The notes under the pieces are model-generated. The model made no database searches and had not been told where the DNA came from. It saw only the letters and a program-made list of their open reading frames with translations. This document shows, piece by piece, positions 62,658 to 64,000 of a stretch of DNA of 64,000 bases. The stretch's first letter is position 1. Each line of letters starts with the position of its first letter. Where the stretch lies: NCBI GenBank assembly GCA_963792205.1, contig CAWBVI010000012.1:1-64000 (forward strand), in the 5' to 3' direction. The stretch is from DATDAH01 sp963792205 (GTDB lineage: Bacteria; Actinomycetota; Acidimicrobiia; Acidimicrobiales; DATDAH01). The position numbers and the translations under genes were made by a program.

Positions 62658-63729
62658 ACCTCGCGCGCTGCCGCACGTCCCCGGGATCCTGACCGCGGGA
62701 GACGTGTCCGAGACGGCCGAGTCCATCGCCGAATGGCAGCTTCCGACCGGGATGATCCCGTGGTTCCCCGGCGGGCACGCGGACGTCTGGAACCACGTCG
62801 AGGCCACGATGGCCCTCGACGTGTGCGGCCGCCGGCACGAGGTCGAGCGGGCGTTCCACTGGCTGGCCGACACCCAGCGGGACGACGGGTCCTGGCACCA
62901 GTACTACCTGGCCGACCGGGTCGAGCAGGAGAAGCTCGACGCCAACACCGTGGCCTATGTGGCCACCGGCGTGTGGCACCACTACGTGCTGACCAAGGAC
63001 CAGGGCTTCCTCGAGACCACCTGGCCCATGGTGGAGCGGGCCATCGAGTTCGTCCTCGACCTGCAGACCCCCCGGGGCGAGATCCTCTGGGCCCGCCACG
63101 CCGACGGCACGCCGTGGTCCTTCGCCCTGCTGACCGGCTCGTCGAGCATCTCCCACAGCCTGCGCTGCGCCATCGCCATCGCCGAGACCCTCGGGCACGA
63201 GCGGCCCGACTGGGAGCTGTCGGCGGCCCGGCTCCTCCACACGCTGCGCCACGAGCCCGACGCGTTCGCCCCCAAGCACCGCTGGGCCATGGACTGGTAC
63301 TACCCGGTGCTGACCGGCGTCCTCGCCGGCGACGAGGGCCGGGCCCACCTCGACGACCGGCTGGAGACCTTCTACCTCGAGGGCCGCGGCATCCGCTGCG
63401 TGTCCGACCGGCCCTGGATCACCGCGGCCGAGACCTGCGAGTGCCTGCTGGCCTACCTGTCCGTCGGCGACGAGGCCTTCGCCCTCGAGCTGTTCCGCCA
63501 GGCCCAGAGCCTGCGTTCGGAGGACGGGTACTACTGGACCGGCATCGTCTACCCGGAGCAGGTCCACTTCCCGGGCGACGAGCGCTCGACGTACACCGCG
63601 GCCGCCGTGATCCTGGCCGCCGACGCGCTGGCGGGTACCTCAGCGGCCTCGAGCCTCTTCACCGACCACACCTTCCTCCCCGAGGTCGCCCTCGACGAGG
63701 TCTCCGAGGACGAGCCCTCCCTGGACTGA
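62641..63729 (+). CDS. Alpha/alpha-barrel protein (prenyltransferase / squalene-cyclase-like fold)
   Basis: 362 residues from ATG 62641, overlapping the methyltransferase 3' end by 17 bp. Repeated helical pairs such as HEVERAFHWLADTQRDDGSW, GFLETTWPMVERAIEFVLDL and AAETCECLLAYLSVGDEAFA are typical of six-hairpin or terpenoid-cyclase-like toroids. The QxxDGSW segment occurs once (TQRDDGSWHQYY); a cyclase DxDD motif is not evident. GSSSISHSLRCAIAIAETLG and NTVAYVATGVWHHYVL may line the cavity. The fold class is likely; the function is unknown. It is always best read together with the upstream glycosyltransferase and methyltransferase. Confidence 0.75.
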   Translation: MPVPPEPRALPHVPGILTAGDVSETAESIAEWQLPTGMIPWFPGGHADVWNHVEATMALDVCGRRHEVERAFHWLADTQRDDGSWHQYYLADRVEQEKLDANTVAYVATGVWHHYVLTKDQGFLETTWPMVERAIEFVLDLQTPRGEILWARHADGTPWSFALLTGSSSISHSLRCAIAIAETLGHERPDWELSAARLLHTLRHEPDAFAPKHRWAMDWYYPVLTGVLAGDEGRAHLDDRLETFYLEGRGIRCVSDRPWITAAETCECLLAYLSVGDEAFALELFRQAQSLRSEDGYYWTGIVYPEQVHFPGDERSTYTAAAVILAADALAGTSAASSLFTDHTFLPEVALDEVSEDEPSLD

Positions 63730-63751
63730 CCCCGGGACGCGTCAGATGCCC

Positions 63752-63867
63752 TGAGGACGTGCGCGGAAAAGCTGAAGCTGCTGGCTCTCGATCTGGGACA
63801 TCGCCAAGCTGCGCTTGGCGATCAGCGCAGTGCTTGCCAGGTCGCCTCGCCTGTCGGCTCGGCTCCT
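63752..63867 (+). repeat. Interspersed ~115-bp intergenic repeat, copy 5
   Basis: Begins TGAGGACGTGCGCGGAAAAG, hairpin at 63800-63822, ends CTGTCGGCTCGGCTCCT. It lies between the barrel gene stop (63729) and the stop of the convergent methyltransferase (63866-63868), overlapping that stop codon by two bases. Confidence 0.92.
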
Positions 63868-64000
63868 ATGCCACCCGGCGCAGGACCCGGAGCGAGCCGG
63901 TGGCGCCCACCTCCTCGAAGGCGCCGGACTCGAGCGCCCGGCGGTAGAGCTCGTACGGCGGGCGACCGCCGTCGGCGGGGTCGGGGAAGACGTCGTGGAT
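63866..64000 (-). CDS. Class I methyltransferase, C-terminal fragment (5' end beyond the window)
   Basis: 44 codons plus TAG: IHDVFPDPADGGRPPYELYR, RALESGAFEEVGATGSLRVL and RRVA. The IHDVFPDPADGGRPPYE segment followed by a beta-strand GATGSLRVLRR is the usual end of a class I SAM-methyltransferase family found near this glycosyltransferase cluster in actinobacteria. Only the tail is visible, so the family call is tentative. Confidence 0.6.
   Translation of the reverse strand: MHDVFPDPADGGRPPYELYRRALESGAFEEVGATGSLRVLRRVA

Overview
The window is a high-GC (roughly 70-72% by eye) chromosomal segment from an actinobacterium, most likely class Acidimicrobiia (Iamia/Ilumatobacter-like). The call rests on dense high-GC coding on both strands, frequent GTG/TTG starts, ATGA/GTGA/TTGA-coupled operons, an SOS-boxed DUF222-HNH (13E12) gene, DUF3052, a HelD-type motor ATPase, a cyclase-AAA-TPR protein, and a hemE-hemH-hemY cluster. 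The taxonomic call is inference. No rRNA, tRNA, CRISPR array, prophage or transposase was seen.

Layout. 1-9.5 kb: VOC protein (partial), acyl-CoA ligase, arylsulfotransferase-like lipoprotein, an HxlR regulator divergent from two HtrA-like proteases, a large lipoprotein hydrolase and a CDF cation transporter. 9.5-20.9 kb: phasin/HBHA-like protein, 1-Cys peroxiredoxin, a 1171-residue cyclase-AAA-TPR signalling protein, a LolD/FtsX-type ABC exporter, a LuxR-like regulator, DUF3052, NDH-2 and Nei glycosylase. 21-31.7 kb (accessory): SOS-linked DUF222-HNH, GNAT, APH-like kinase, P450, alkylsulfatase, drug-type ABC-2 exporter with a divergent WYL regulator, a diiron MBL protein and an asparaginase-II. 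32-36.4 kb: Lhr helicase. 36.5-51 kb: metal homeostasis, with a DtxR-type regulator, Fbp-type Fe(III) importer (fbpAB, and fbpC 9 kb away), a FetAB-type exporter divergent from fbpA, and EfeOB without EfeU; MenC-like enolase, a COG3375 acetyltransferase, VOC and PhyH genes lie between. 51-60 kb: DUF4349 lipoprotein, HelD, patatin, then hemE-hemH-hemY-lnt. 60-64 kb: Dtd, then glycosyltransferase, methyltransferase and alpha/alpha-barrel genes and a partial methyltransferase.

The most unusual feature is a ~115-bp intergenic repeat present five times in the same orientation (2049, 36444, 54936, 61744, 63752), with an invariant 23-nt hairpin core. Two other signals run through the window. Many transcription units carry a TAnnnT -10 element only 6-9 nt before the start codon, which predicts leaderless mRNAs. 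Around twenty single-base frameshifts interrupt otherwise intact, often housekeeping, genes (about six in lhr alone), which points to consensus errors in the assembly rather than gene decay.

Functionally, the 36-51 kb block and the heme operon form an iron acquisition, export and use neighbourhood. DtxR-like boxes precede fbpA and efeO, and a DtxR-family gene with altered metal ligands lies next to them.
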